DNA of 64,000 nucleotides from Marinomonas algarum (lineage in GTDB: Bacteria > Pseudomonadota > Gammaproteobacteria > Pseudomonadales > Marinomonadaceae), in NCBI RefSeq assembly GCF_020532605.1, contig NZ_JAJATW010000015.1, positions 1-64,000 of the forward strand, written 5' to 3'. Below the pieces are notes generated by a model that worked only from the letters and a program-made list of their open reading frames with translations, searched no databases and had not been told where the DNA came from. Positions 55,269 to 64,000 of this stretch are shown here, one piece after another; the stretch's first letter is position 1; every line of letters starts with the position of its first letter. The position numbers and the translations under genes were made by a program.

Positions 55269-56171
55269 TTATGTCGCCATTAAAGAGTGAGAAATAAAGG
55301 CCGATGCCATCTGTCCATGATCTACATAGTCGACCGAAATCAACACACTAAATACCATCACCATCAGGATAGAAAAAACAAATAACTTACGACCCCATGC
55401 TTTTTCATTTTCTACGCTGTACCCAGCTTTTACGAGGTAAATCCAATACAGGCTCATTAAGCTGATCACTAGGGCATAAACATTTCCTACATAGCCTTGC
55501 TGCACCAAAAGTAAAGCAGACACAGCAAAACCGAAGATATAAACGTACATGTGTAATCTTGCGGTTTGAATACCATATTTCACTGGCAACACCGGTATGC
55601 CTGCCGCCTTGTAATCGTCGAATCGACAGATAGCAATCGCATAGGAATGGGGGATTTGCCAAAAGCAAAAGGTTAATAACAGAATGGCCGCGCCCGCGTC
55701 GAAACCATTCGTCACGCTCACATACCCCATAACAGGAGGACAAGCGCCAGACAAGCTGCCCACAAGGGTACCGTAAACAGAATTACGCTTAAACTTTAGT
55801 GTGTAAAGCCCAACGTAAACAAGCAGGCCAATCGCACCAAACAGCACAGCGTACACCGTCGTGTAGTAATGCAACAAAGCAAAACCAATGACACCAAGAA
55901 CCAGTGCCAACAGAAAAGCCGACGCCACACTAACACGACCCTGTGCAAGCGCGCGGTCTTTTGTTCGCGCCATTTTTAGGTCAATATCGCGATCCACATA
56001 GTTGTTAATGATGCAACCCGTTGCAACGATACAAGACGTTCCAACGAGTACAGCCAACAACACAGACCAATCAATATTGCCTTTCGCAGCAAGGAAAAAG
56101 CCGCTTGCAGCGGCTATGAGATTTCCGAAGATAATGCCTGGCTTGGTCAGCGAAACATAGTCTTTAAACAT
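55269..56171 (-). CDS. cyoE: Protohaem IX farnesyltransferase (haem O synthase) CyoE
   Basis: A 300-residue UbiA-family enzyme with about nine hydrophobic helices. Catalytic NNYVDRDIDLKMARTKDRAL (N/DxxDxxxD) and the second aspartate-rich loop CRFDDYKAAGIPVLP are present. It farnesylates haem B to haem O, required for the high-spin site of CyoB. Fifth gene of the operon, 16 bp after cyoD. Confidence 0.93.
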   Translation of the reverse strand: MFKDYVSLTKPGIIFGNLIAAASGFFLAAKGNIDWSVLLAVLVGTSCIVATGCIINNYVDRDIDLKMARTKDRALAQGRVSVASAFLLALVLGVIGFALLHYYTTVYAVLFGAIGLLVYVGLYTLKFKRNSVYGTLVGSLSGACPPVMGYVSVTNGFDAGAAILLLTFCFWQIPHSYAIAICRFDDYKAAGIPVLPVKYGIQTARLHMYVYIFGFAVSALLLVQQGYVGNVYALVISLMSLYWIYLVKAGYSVENEKAWGRKLFVFSILMVMVFSVLISVDYVDHGQMASAFISHSLMAT

Positions 56172-56187
56172 AATTATCTCGACTAGG

Positions 56188-56523
56188 TTAGTGACCCATT
56201 AGCATATTGTGGTTTAGGTGCTCGAATATCCATAATGAACCGACAACAACGAACAATACGATAAACACGGAATAAATAGCAGACGCCGTTAACCAAGTTT
56301 GTTCGGAAGATCCGTTCATGTGTAGGAAAAACACCATTTGAACCATAATCTGAGCAATCGCTGCAACAACAATGGTAATCACCACAAATGCATCGCTGCC
56401 AGTGCCAGTCATAACCAAGTAAAAAGGTATTACTGTTAGCACGATAGAAAGAATAAGACCTGTTACGTATTCTTTTACTGAACCGTGTGCTTGTCCGCCT
56501 GGACCTGTTTCAGATGAAGACAT
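56188..56523 (-). CDS. cyoD: Cytochrome bo(3) ubiquinol oxidase subunit IV CyoD
   Basis: A 111-residue protein with three transmembrane helices: VTGLILSIVLTVIPFYLVM, AFVVITIVVAAIAQIMVQMVFFLHM and ASAIYSVFIVLFVVVGSLWI, the CyoD/COX4-pro pattern with the conserved FFLHM. It supports assembly of the CuB site. Its ATG overlaps the cyoC stop by one base (TAATG). Confidence 0.92.
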   Translation of the reverse strand: MSSSETGPGGQAHGSVKEYVTGLILSIVLTVIPFYLVMTGTGSDAFVVITIVVAAIAQIMVQMVFFLHMNGSSEQTWLTASAIYSVFIVLFVVVGSLWIFEHLNHNMLMGH

Positions 56524-57143
56524 TACATTGCTCCTCTTAAGTAAACAAAGCTAAAGACACAAATCCAAATGATATCTAGGAAGTGCCAGAACAAACTTAG
56601 GCAAGCCAAACGAATTTTGTTTGCATTGGTAAACCCGTCACGATTGAAGTGAATGAATAGGAAAAACATCCAAATCAAACCGGCTGTTACGTGCAGACCG
56701 TGTGTTGCCACTAGGCTATAAAAAGATGTCCAGTAACCACTGGTTTGAGGCGTTGCCCCTTCATGGCTAAAATGAACAAACTCGTAAATTTCCATACCAA
56801 GGAAACTTAAGCCAAGCAAAGCCGTGACAATCAGCCAGAACTTCATCTTCGCCATATTTTCAGCATTGGCACCTAACATTGCCATACCAAAGGTAAAACT
56901 ACTCAACAGTAGGAGTGCCGTTTCAACCGCCACAAAACCCAAATCAAAGAGTTCGTAAGGGGTGATCTCATTGTTGAAGTTTTGTCCCATAACCGCGTAA
57001 GTTGCAAACAAAGTAGCAAACAACAAACAGTCACTGATGATGTATAGCCAAAAGCCAAACATGTAGCGATCAGCGGCTTCTGCTTCATGATGGTGATGAT
57101 CGTCATGGTCATGAAGATCATGATCGTTAGTTAATGCAGTCAT
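56523..57143 (-). CDS. cyoC: Cytochrome bo(3) ubiquinol oxidase subunit III CyoC
   Basis: A 206-residue protein with five transmembrane helices (e.g. MFGFWLYIISDCLLFATLFATY, SGYWTSFYSLVATHGLHVTAGLIW and FWHFLDIIWICVFSFVYL). The N-terminus is very rich in His and Asp (HDLHDHDDHHHHEAEA), which could bind metal. It is a structural subunit of the quinol oxidase. Confidence 0.93.
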   Translation of the reverse strand: MTALTNDHDLHDHDDHHHHEAEAADRYMFGFWLYIISDCLLFATLFATYAVMGQNFNNEITPYELFDLGFVAVETALLLLSSFTFGMAMLGANAENMAKMKFWLIVTALLGLSFLGMEIYEFVHFSHEGATPQTSGYWTSFYSLVATHGLHVTAGLIWMFFLFIHFNRDGFTNANKIRLACLSLFWHFLDIIWICVFSFVYLRGAM

Positions 57144-57236
57144 AAATATCTTCCAAAATTTAAATTCTGATTACAGCGCCACCAAACGGCGGCGCTGTAA
57201 TGACGGCTCATTGATTATTTCGCAATAACCGCGCTG

Positions 57237-59318
57237 TTATTTCTGATCTGACGGTTTCCACTTTTTATAGTGTTTTGCGTGCTGCTCAAAGTAATAATGA
57301 CGACCTTCATTACTCTTCAAGAACTGACCTTCGATCTCTTCGACTTCTGGCACTTCAACGTAATAATCTTTATCACGCTCGAAGTTCAGCTTGACCCAAG
57401 CCGCGAAGATAGCCGCAACCGATACATAGACCATCCACCAGATGTGCCATACAAAGCCGAAGCCTAGTGGTAGAGTCAACAGACCAATCACTGGACCAGC
57501 CCAAGAATTTTTCGGCATGTGAATGCGCTCATATTTCTCAGGACGTTTGTACGCCGTACCTTTTTGCTTCATATCAAGCAAAGGATCACGATCGTTGATG
57601 TATGGAACGTCGCCAAAGTTGTAGAACTGTGGTGGTGATGTTGTGTACCACTCAAGTGTGTGGCCATCCCACGGATCGCCTGTCACATCTTTGTAGCCTG
57701 GCTCATTGCGTTTGTAGATCGTGATAACGATGTTCGCAATTTGTGCAGCAATACCAGCAGCAAGCATAGCAACACCAATCAAAGCGACATACATAGGCAA
57801 TTGCCATTCTGGGTTGTCGATGTACTGCAAGCGACGAGTCATGCCGTCGAAACCTGTGTAGTACAGTGGTACCCAAGCAAAGAAGTAACCGAAGAACCAA
57901 AGTGCAACAGACCATTTACCTAACGTTTCATTTAGCTTCGCACCCGTTGCTTTCGGGAACCAGTAAGTGAAACCAGCGAAGAAGCCGTATACTGCACCAC
58001 CAATCAATACGTTATGGAAGTGGGCAGGTACGAACATACTGTTGTGCAGTACAAAGTCGTTAGCAGGGATAGAAAGCATAACACCGGTCATACCACCGAC
58101 AGTAAAGGTCACCAACATGGCAATTACCCACCACATTGAAGCAGACAGCTCTACACGACCTTTGTACATGGTAAAGATCCAGTTGTAGAGTTTCACACCC
58201 GTTGGAATACCGATGATCATTGTCATGATACCGAAGAAGGCATTGACGCTGGCACCAGACCCCATAGTAAAGAAGTGATGCAACCATACTAGGAACGACA
58301 AGATAGTTATGGCAATGGTCGCCCAAACAAGGGAGACATAGCCGAACAATCTTTTACGAGAGAAAGTAGCCGTTACTTCTGAAATCATACCAAATGCAGG
58401 CAGCACCAAGAAGTACACCTCTGGGTGACCCCAAGCCCAAACTAGGTTTACCCACATCATCTGATTTCCACCGTCATCATTGGTGAAGAAGTTGAAATCA
58501 AAATAACGATCAAGGGTTAACTGAGCGATGGCTACCGTTAAGATTGGGAAAATAACCAAGGCAATGATGTTGGCACAGAAGGTCGTCCAGGTGAACACCG
58601 GCATTTTCCACATTGTCATGCCAGGTGCGCGCATTTTTAGGATAGTTGCAACAAAGTTTACCGCTGTTAGTGTTGTACCAATACCGGAAATTTGTAATGC
58701 CCATATCCAATAGTCGACCCCAACCCCGGGACTAAACTCGATACCCGATAATGGCGTGTAAGCCAACCAACCTGTTGCTGCGAATTCACCCACAAACAAA
58801 GAAAGGTTGATCAACAAAACACCCACTAGGAACAAGTAAAAACTTAACGAGTTCAAAAATGGGAAAGCCACATCGCGTGCACCAATTTGCAATGGCATCA
58901 CCACGTTCATGATACCTACCATTAACGGAGTCGCCACAAAGAAGATCATGATAACGCCATGGGCGGTAAAGATTTGGTCGTAATGTTCCGGTGGCAAGAA
59001 GCCTTCACCGAATTCATCAGACAATGACAGGGCTTGGTGGGTCCGCATCAAAATAGCGTCAGAGAACCCTCGTACCAACATCACCAACGCGGCAATACAG
59101 TACATGATACCTATTTTTTTATGGTCAACAGACGTAAACCATTCATTCCATAGATAGCCCCACATTTTCTTGTAAGTCACAAACGCAACCAACAATAAGC
59201 CACCGAAGATAGCAGCAAACATAACTGGCGCTACCACGGGGTCATGAAAAGGGATGACACCCCAGTGCAACTTACCCGTTAACACATGGGGATCTTTAAT
59301 TAGATCAGTTTGAACCAT
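57237..59318 (-). CDS. cyoB: Cytochrome bo(3) ubiquinol oxidase subunit I CyoB
   Basis: A 693-residue catalytic subunit: the low-spin haem His in [30 protein letters not shown] (CuB His and cross-linked Tyr), [10 protein letters not shown] (two CuB His), and [13 protein letters not shown] (haem O and haem B ligands). It reduces oxygen to water and pumps protons using ubiquinol. The start is the ATG at 59318 behind GGGAGCC; the longer frame from 59342 begins at TTG. It overlaps cyoA by 14 bp and is followed by a 93-bp gap before cyoC. Confidence 0.95.
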   Translation of the reverse strand: MVQTDLIKDPHVLTGKLHWGVIPFHDPVVAPVMFAAIFGGLLLVAFVTYKKMWGYLWNEWFTSVDHKKIGIMYCIAALVMLVRGFSDAILMRTHQALSLSDEFGEGFLPPEHYDQIFTAHGVIMIFFVATPLMVGIMNVVMPLQIGARDVAFPFLNSLSFYLFLVGVLLINLSLFVGEFAATGWLAYTPLSGIEFSPGVGVDYWIWALQISGIGTTLTAVNFVATILKMRAPGMTMWKMPVFTWTTFCANIIALVIFPILTVAIAQLTLDRYFDFNFFTNDDGGNQMMWVNLVWAWGHPEVYFLVLPAFGMISEVTATFSRKRLFGYVSLVWATIAITILSFLVWLHHFFTMGSGASVNAFFGIMTMIIGIPTGVKLYNWIFTMYKGRVELSASMWWVIAMLVTFTVGGMTGVMLSIPANDFVLHNSMFVPAHFHNVLIGGAVYGFFAGFTYWFPKATGAKLNETLGKWSVALWFFGYFFAWVPLYYTGFDGMTRRLQYIDNPEWQLPMYVALIGVAMLAAGIAAQIANIVITIYKRNEPGYKDVTGDPWDGHTLEWYTTSPPQFYNFGDVPYINDRDPLLDMKQKGTAYKRPEKYERIHMPKNSWAGPVIGLLTLPLGFGFVWHIWWMVYVSVAAIFAAWVKLNFERDKDYYVEVPEVEEIEGQFLKSNEGRHYYFEQHAKHYKKWKPSDQK

Positions 59319-60156
59319 TTTGGGCTCCCGTAAAAGACTCAATAATGTTCTTAAATTGCAGAGGATTTATAGATGAGAAATACTCTACTTCATGATCACG
59401 TGTCTTTTCAGTTAAGCGATCATATTCAGCATCGGTTAGCACTTGGCCAGAGGCTCTAACGCCTGCTTTCCACTCTTCGAAGCCTTCCTCTGACGTTACT
59501 TTGGCTTTAAAGCGCATGCCTGAGAAACCAAATCCACTGTAGTTTGATGATATACCGCGGAACTCACCTTCTTCATGAGCCATAAGGTTCATGCGGTTTT
59601 CCATTCCGGCCATGGCATAGATCTGACCGCCTAGCTTAGGAATGTAAAAAGAGTTCATGGTAGATTGCGATGTCACCAAAAATTCAACCGGTGTATCAAC
59701 AGGGAAAGACACTTCGTTTACCACAGCAATCTTTTCTTCTGGAAACAAGAAAAGCCATTTCCAATCCATTGCAACCACTTGAATCGTCATAGGCTTCTTG
59801 TCAGAAACAAGCTCTTTACGCGGATCAAGTGAGTAAGAGGTGATATAAGTGATTGTCGCTAACACAACGATGATGACGACAGGCACACCCCAAGCAAAAA
59901 ACTCAATCTTACTGGAGTGTTCCCACTCAGGATCATAAGACTCATCTTTCTTACTAGTGTGGTATTTATAGGGAATCCAGATAGACATTAAAATCGTCGG
60001 AATAACGACAATAAGCATCAATCCCATCGTGAGTAGGATAGTGTCACCAATTTGTTTACCTGTGACACCGCTAGAATCGAACAAGACAAGATCACAACCA
60101 CTTAGTAAAAGTGCAAGTGAAAATACCATCGTTGACTGGAACAGTTTCTTCTTCAT
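59305..60156 (-). CDS. cyoA: Cytochrome bo(3) ubiquinol oxidase subunit II CyoA
   Basis: A 283-residue lipoprotein: lipobox LLLSGCD (Cys21), two transmembrane helices and a periplasmic cupredoxin domain. The CuA ligands are replaced ([14 protein letters not shown] has Ser where cytochrome c oxidases have Cys), so this is the quinol-oxidising form. First gene of cyoABCDE-SCO-unknown-PCuAC. The ribosome binding site GAGG lies 6 nt before the ATG; an 835-bp upstream region contains the promoter. Confidence 0.93.
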   Translation of the reverse strand: MKKKLFQSTMVFSLALLLSGCDLVLFDSSGVTGKQIGDTILLTMGLMLIVVIPTILMSIWIPYKYHTSKKDESYDPEWEHSSKIEFFAWGVPVVIIVVLATITYITSYSLDPRKELVSDKKPMTIQVVAMDWKWLFLFPEEKIAVVNEVSFPVDTPVEFLVTSQSTMNSFYIPKLGGQIYAMAGMENRMNLMAHEEGEFRGISSNYSGFGFSGMRFKAKVTSEEGFEEWKAGVRASGQVLTDAEYDRLTEKTRDHEVEYFSSINPLQFKNIIESFTGAQNGSN

Positions 60157-60359
60157 CTGTAACCTCAGAATGTCCTAGAGCAGGTTTGCCAAGCGAACTA
60201 GGCGCTTAATGTAAACTCATAGAATTCATCATCACTCTGCGAGTGGTAATAAACACTAAATTGAATGCATCAAAAGTAAGATAATGGGCGTCTTGGCAGG
60301 CGCTTTCTAACTAACAGTCGATGTAGATCAAGGTGCTATATTAGAAAAATCTTATTTTC

Positions 60360-60373
60360 TTGCGATATATCAA
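60360..60373. promoter_or_regulatory. Possible FNR/ANR-type box upstream of cyoA
   Basis: TTGCG-ATAT-ATCAA matches the FNR/ANR consensus TTGAT-N4-ATCAA at 8 of 10 positions. It lies about 204 bp before the cyoA start. Oxygen-responsive repression of cyo by FNR-family proteins is established in E. coli. The match is imperfect and the distance long. Confidence 0.25.
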
Positions 60374-60920
60374 TAAAAACATGCGGAATATAGCAAACTT
60401 TGCACAGCTTACAAAGCGTAGATTTATTTTCGTGCATGTTTATCAAGGTTTTTTTTTGTAAACTTTTACCGATAAGCACAATTAAAAAATCAAACAATTT
60501 GCAAAAAAAGTGCAAAAAGGAAGCGCTTTTTTGATCATTTCCTTTACACTTTGTAGACACTACAGAGTGAAGGCACTAAGTCAGCGTACTAGGGCAAACA
60601 GCAATTCTACGGGACTTTGAAGGGGGAACAGTGGCAAAAAAGGACCGAATTATGAAGGCCTTCTAGTGCTGTCTAAGAGGCGCATAACAGGCATCGCGTT
60701 TTGGTTCACAATATCCTTAAATTGATTACAAAACGATCACACAAGACACAAAAACGGAATCACGCTTACTGAGTAAAATGACAACTATTCACACACTTTA
60801 TAGCGTTCTGACAAGCTCATTTCTTGCCTCTCAATAAGGCATGACAAAACCTAGACAGAGTGGAGAGCCACTTCTATTTCTACAAAGCGTTTTGATGCAC
60901 AAAATGACGTGTAGACGATA

Positions 60921-60959
60921 AAAAAATACACTCCAGTAACGGTTTTACTGGGGTGTATT
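60921..60959 (-). terminator. Rho-independent terminator of the DUF2798 gene
   Basis: On the minus strand AATACACCCCAGTAA (60959-60945) pairs with TTACTGGAGTGTATT (60939-60925), 15 bp with one G-U pair and a 5-nt loop, followed by T-rich sequence (TTTTATCG). It is 33 bp after the stop. Confidence 0.87.
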
Positions 60960-60991
60960 ATGAGTACTGAAAAAGCAGTAGAGAAGAGATA

Positions 60992-61207
60992 TCAGAGTTT
61001 GCTGGCAATTTTCTGAGCAAAGCCATGCATAAATGGCCCAGCGATAAAGGAAATAACACCCGCTGCCGGCCATGCCAACACCCAAGCGTTTAGCCACAAT
61101 TCAATGAAGTTTTCCGTAATACCAACGTTGACGTACGTTATCCACGCCGACATAAAGATTGACAGGGTAAACGACATAAGTATGGCAAACACGATTCTAT
61201 GTTTCAT
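60992..61207 (-). CDS. DUF2798 small membrane protein
   Basis: A 71-residue protein with two transmembrane helices (IVFAILMSFTLSIFMSAWIT and WLNAWVLAWPAAGVISFIAG), the DUF2798 pattern with the conserved WPAAG and GPF residues. Function unknown. The ribosome binding site AAGGAAA precedes the ATG. Single gene with its own terminator. Confidence 0.88.
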   Translation of the reverse strand: MKHRIVFAILMSFTLSIFMSAWITYVNVGITENFIELWLNAWVLAWPAAGVISFIAGPFMHGFAQKIASKL

Positions 61208-61331
61208 TCCAAATTTCCTTGCTGTGATTTCAATGACACGGATAAACCAGTGAATGGGTAAATATTAGCAAAAATCAATATAACTAATACAGCCTTTATT
61301 CATATTTCCTAAAAGAGACACCCACCACCGT

Positions 61332-63998
61332 CTAGGAAACAGCACCTGGCTGCATCAACTGATCAACAAGATAAACAATCGACTGGTATTCAATACCACT
61401 GTGCTCCGTTAAGCCAATTTCACAAGTACGGCTGTTCGAATAGCCCACTTCACAACCCTCTACCGCCTTAGCGAGCGTTTTCAATGCGCTGCCGTTCAGT
61501 TCAGGTGTCGAAAATCCCTTGTCACCGGCAAAGCCACAGCAGGTAATATCAGAAGGAATCACCACTTCATCGGCTAATTGATGCGCCAAGCTAACAAACT
61601 GATCCGCCAAACCCATTCGCGTGGTACTGCAGGTCACATGCAGAGCCATTTTGTTGAGCTTTTTCGGAATCGTGACGCTTGGCATCACATGGGTCGACAA
61701 AAAGCTCACTTGCTCGTGCAATTCCAAACGATCGTCTAGGCTTTCCTGCATACGCAAGGTACAAGGACTCACATCACAAATAATCGGAATACGACCATTG
61801 TCACTGGCTGTCATCAATAAAGCGTTAAGCGCACTGGCTTTTTGCTGCGCCGCATCAAATTGTCCTTTTGAATGAAACGCCATACCGCAACATTGGCTTT
61901 CAATGTCTTTGGGAACCGTCACCTTATAACCGGCTTTTTCCAACACAGAAAACATCACCGTCATCACCGAGCGTTTATCACTGGCATTAGGACCAGCGCC
62001 CATCACTCGTGTCGCACAGCTTGGGAAATAAATAACTTCTTTTTGCGCGCCATCCAGTTGACGAACAGGAATACTGTTTGCTGCCGTCGGCATGCTGTTA
62101 TGCCATTTAGGCACAGTGCCACCCGAGACTTTATTCATCACGGAAGTGACGGCTTTCATACCGCTATTACCAAGCACTCCACGCGCCGCTCCGGCAACAG
62201 ACAAACCGGTTTTTGCCGTTTTTGTCACACCAGCAAAATGGTCTGCGACCCAATAACCTACCTTGCTGTCTGGATGACGATCGTGACGAATTTCACGGGT
62301 TAAATCACCAGTATTGATACCAACAGGGCACTGCATAGAACACAAGCCGCACCCAGCGCAGGTATCCACACCTTGATAATCGTAGTCTTTTTGTAATTCG
62401 GCGAGGCGTTCGGGCTGGTCGCCAGAAGCAATCAAACGTTGGATCTCACGCCAAATCACAATGCGCTGACGAGGTGTTAACGTCACCGATTTCGACGGGC
62501 AAGAAGATTCACAAAAGCCACATTCAATGCAGGTATCGACCTTGTCATTGGCTTTCGGCATGGGTTTTAAATTTTCTACATGCAAATTGGCATTGCGCGA
62601 TAACACTACATCGGGGTTAAGCAAGGTGTGTGGATCAAACGCGCGTTTGATTTCCCACATAATATCGTACGCTTCTTTGCCCCATTCCAGCTCCACATAC
62701 GGTGCCATGTTTCGCCCGGTACCGTGCTCGGCTTTTAAAGAACCTTTGTATTTTACGGCCACCAACTGGGCCACTTCGTCCATCAGCTTTTCATAACGCG
62801 TTACTTCTTTGGGATCGTCAAAGCCTTGTGTGAACACAAAGTGCAGGTTGCCTTCTAACGCGTGGCCAAACAAAATCGCTTCGCTGTAACCATGCTTTTG
62901 AAACACCGCTTGCAGCTCTAATACGCCTTCAGCCAATTGCTCAATAGGAAACGCCACGTCTTCGATAATCACGGTCGTACCGACTGGGCGAACGGCGCCC
63001 ACAGCGGGGAAAAGTCCTTTACGAATTTTCCAATAAGAATCATAGATGGCTTTGTCTTGGGTAAACTCAATCTCACCTAATGTCGTCTGACCGTCTAATG
63101 CTTGCTTCACTAACGCTAGCGTTTGCTCTAATTCCGCTTCATCTGTTGCGCGTACATCCACCAGCAAACCAGCAGCATCAGGACCTAAAGAAGACAACAT
63201 GGAGGGCATACCGGGTTTGCCTTCGACGGCGCGCAGGCCCGCTCTGTCTATCAGCTCTACTGCGGCAACGGGAGATGTTTTTAACGCCATAACCGCACGA
63301 CACGTCGCTTCCATGTTTTCAAAGAAAATCATCGCCGCGGCTTTAGTTGGATGATCCACCACGGTTTCGTAGGTCACTTCACTGATAAAGCCCAAGGTCC
63401 CTTCGGAGCCAATCATTAGATGCAATAAAATATCAAACGGATCTTGGAAGTCGACCAAGCTGTTTAAACTGTAACCTGTGGTGTTTTTAAGACGATATTT
63501 ATGACGAATCTTTTCTGCTAAATCAGGATTAGCTTGTACTTCTTTTGACAAACGCGACAGGGTATCCAACAAATCCGCATGACGGTTTCCAAATACCAGA
63601 CGACTTGATTCGTCTGCTGTGTCCAATAAAGAACCATCAGCAAAAATCAAACGTGCACTTTGAATGGTGTGATAACTGTTTTGTGCCGTACCACAACACA
63701 TACCACTGGCATTGTTTGCTGCGATTCCACCAATCATACAAGCGTTAATCGACGCCGGATCAGGGCCGATTTTACGTTGAAAAGGCGCTAATATTTGGTT
63801 CGCCCGCGCACCGATGATCCCCGGTTGCAAAGAAATACTATGGCCATGTTGGTGAATACGATGACCTTTCCAGTTATCCGACAACTGCATAAGAACCGAG
63901 TCTGTCACCGCTTGACCAGACAAGCTGGTACCGGCCGCACGAAACGTCACCGGCAAGGCACGCTCACGTGCTTCTTTTAAAACAAGGCGAACTTCGTC
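61332..63998 (-). CDS. FAD- and Fe-S-binding D-lactate-dehydrogenase-type protein (N-terminus cut by window edge)
   Basis: At least 888 codons; the frame is open to the right edge (DEVRLVLKEARERALPVTFRA...), so the apparent TTG start at 63956 is not the true one. Domains: FAD_binding_4 (RAAGTSLSGQAV, then IGGIAANNASGMCCG and MIGSEGTLGFISEV), FAD-oxidase_C (FGHALEGNLHFVF, KAEHGTGRNMAPYVELEWG), two 4Fe-4S motifs (CIECGFCESSCPSK; CAGCGLCSMQCP) and two cysteine-rich CCG domains (CCGMAFHSKGQ; CCGFAGDKGF). This is the layout of the membrane-linked D-lactate dehydrogenase (Dld2/GlpC-like fusion) that feeds electrons to quinones; D-2-hydroxyglutarate dehydrogenase is an alternative. Confidence 0.9.
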   Translation of the reverse strand, partial: DEVRLVLKEARERALPVTFRAAGTSLSGQAVTDSVLMQLSDNWKGHRIHQHGHSISLQPGIIGARANQILAPFQRKIGPDPASINACMIGGIAANNASGMCCGTAQNSYHTIQSARLIFADGSLLDTADESSRLVFGNRHADLLDTLSRLSKEVQANPDLAEKIRHKYRLKNTTGYSLNSLVDFQDPFDILLHLMIGSEGTLGFISEVTYETVVDHPTKAAAMIFFENMEATCRAVMALKTSPVAAVELIDRAGLRAVEGKPGMPSMLSSLGPDAAGLLVDVRATDEAELEQTLALVKQALDGQTTLGEIEFTQDKAIYDSYWKIRKGLFPAVGAVRPVGTTVIIEDVAFPIEQLAEGVLELQAVFQKHGYSEAILFGHALEGNLHFVFTQGFDDPKEVTRYEKLMDEVAQLVAVKYKGSLKAEHGTGRNMAPYVELEWGKEAYDIMWEIKRAFDPHTLLNPDVVLSRNANLHVENLKPMPKANDKVDTCIECGFCESSCPSKSVTLTPRQRIVIWREIQRLIASGDQPERLAELQKDYDYQGVDTCAGCGLCSMQCPVGINTGDLTREIRHDRHPDSKVGYWVADHFAGVTKTAKTGLSVAGAARGVLGNSGMKAVTSVMNKVSGGTVPKWHNSMPTAANSIPVRQLDGAQKEVIYFPSCATRVMGAGPNASDKRSVMTVMFSVLEKAGYKVTVPKDIESQCCGMAFHSKGQFDAAQQKASALNALLMTASDNGRIPIICDVSPCTLRMQESLDDRLELHEQVSFLSTHVMPSVTIPKKLNKMALHVTCSTTRMGLADQFVSLAHQLADEVVIPSDITCCGFAGDKGFSTPELNGSALKTLAKAVEGCEVGYSNSRTCEIGLTEHSGIEYQSIVYLVDQLMQPGAVS

Positions 63999-64000
63999 TT

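Larger units (their letters stand above)
60157..60991. other. 835-bp region upstream of cyoA
   Basis: No convincing gene. It holds the cyo promoter region, an FNR/ANR-like site (60360-60373), T/A-rich tracts around 60430-60520, and a tiny frame with a good ribosome binding site (AAGGGGGAACA then GTG at 60631, eleven codons to TAG at 60666) that could be a leader peptide or decayed gene start. The terminator of the DUF2798 gene lies at its far end (60921-60959). Confidence 0.5.

Noticed and set aside
60336-60560. Minus-strand frame of 74 codons upstream of cyoA
   Set aside because: Composition follows the A/T-rich promoter region (many Lys, Phe, Ile), no ribosome binding site is clear, and no family is recognisable.
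61872-62303. Plus-strand frame of 143 codons
   Set aside because: Antisense to the D-lactate-dehydrogenase-type gene, with a composition rich in His, Arg and Thr typical of a shadow frame.

Overview
The window looks like a chromosomal segment of a marine gammaproteobacterium of the Oceanospirillales type, most likely Marinomonas or a close relative. This is inferred from the gene set (cyo quinol oxidase with SCO and PCuAC, GAK-type locus, BdlA-like PAS-PAS-MCP protein, NhaC antiporter, many diguanylate cyclases) and from moderate GC, not from any marker gene. I see no rRNA, tRNA or CRISPR. The only mobile-element trace is the 3' end of an IS200/IS605-type transposase gene at the left edge.

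Layout. 1-9.4 kb: transposase end, a diguanylate cyclase, an AraC regulator divergent from an ornithine-cyclodeaminase-like reductase plus a DadA-like FAD dehydrogenase (amino/imino acid catabolism), and a three-gene signalling operon (OmpR-type regulator, periplasmic SBP3-type sensor, tripartite histidine kinase). 10-16.7 kb: nhaC, an RhlE-type helicase with a RIO kinase, a queuosine-precursor transporter (yhhQ) behind a clear preQ1-I riboswitch, then a YgjP-like metallopeptidase coupled to a PAS-GAF-GGDEF protein. 16.9-22 kb: a TVP38/flavin-disulfide reductase fusion with DUF547 and TSUP genes, and an MFS transporter. 22.2-25.1 kb: a HigBA-type toxin-antitoxin pair with a perfect palindromic operator, an FMN-riboswitch-controlled EamA transporter (RibN-like riboflavin importer), and rarD.

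25.2-32.7 kb holds the most interesting system: a tightly overlapped minus-strand operon of a putative APH-fold kinase with a long helical N-terminus, an ATP-grasp enzyme, an HPr-kinase-related P-loop protein, a histidine phosphatase, a PPP-like metallophosphatase and a small amphi-Trp protein. This matches the uncharacterised GAK (Grasp/Amphi-Trp/Kinase) genome system. A second ATP-grasp protein and a small secreted protein lie next to its 3' end.

32.9-45.8 kb: a BdlA homologue, a TSUP permease, a gamma-glutamylcyclotransferase-like gene, a beta-hydroxyacid dehydrogenase, and a dipeptide/oligopeptide ABC operon (dppABCDF) behind a roughly 145-nt element that can fold into a closed multi-hairpin structure; then a Cache-GGDEF protein and an AraC regulator. 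45.9-53.6 kb: a DcaP-like porin, DUF1456, an alanine/glycine:cation symporter, rsmC coupled to a GGCT-fold gene, a tannase-family protein that lacks the catalytic serine, and a TlpA-like thioredoxin. 53.6-60.2 kb: cyoABCDE followed by SCO, an unknown four-cysteine exported protein and PCuAC, which reads as a quinol oxidase with its copper-insertion kit. 60.9-64 kb: a DUF2798 membrane protein and a D-lactate-dehydrogenase-type FAD/Fe-S protein cut by the right edge.

Several start codons were moved downstream of the longest open frame, using ribosome binding sites and family N-termini; each case is noted.
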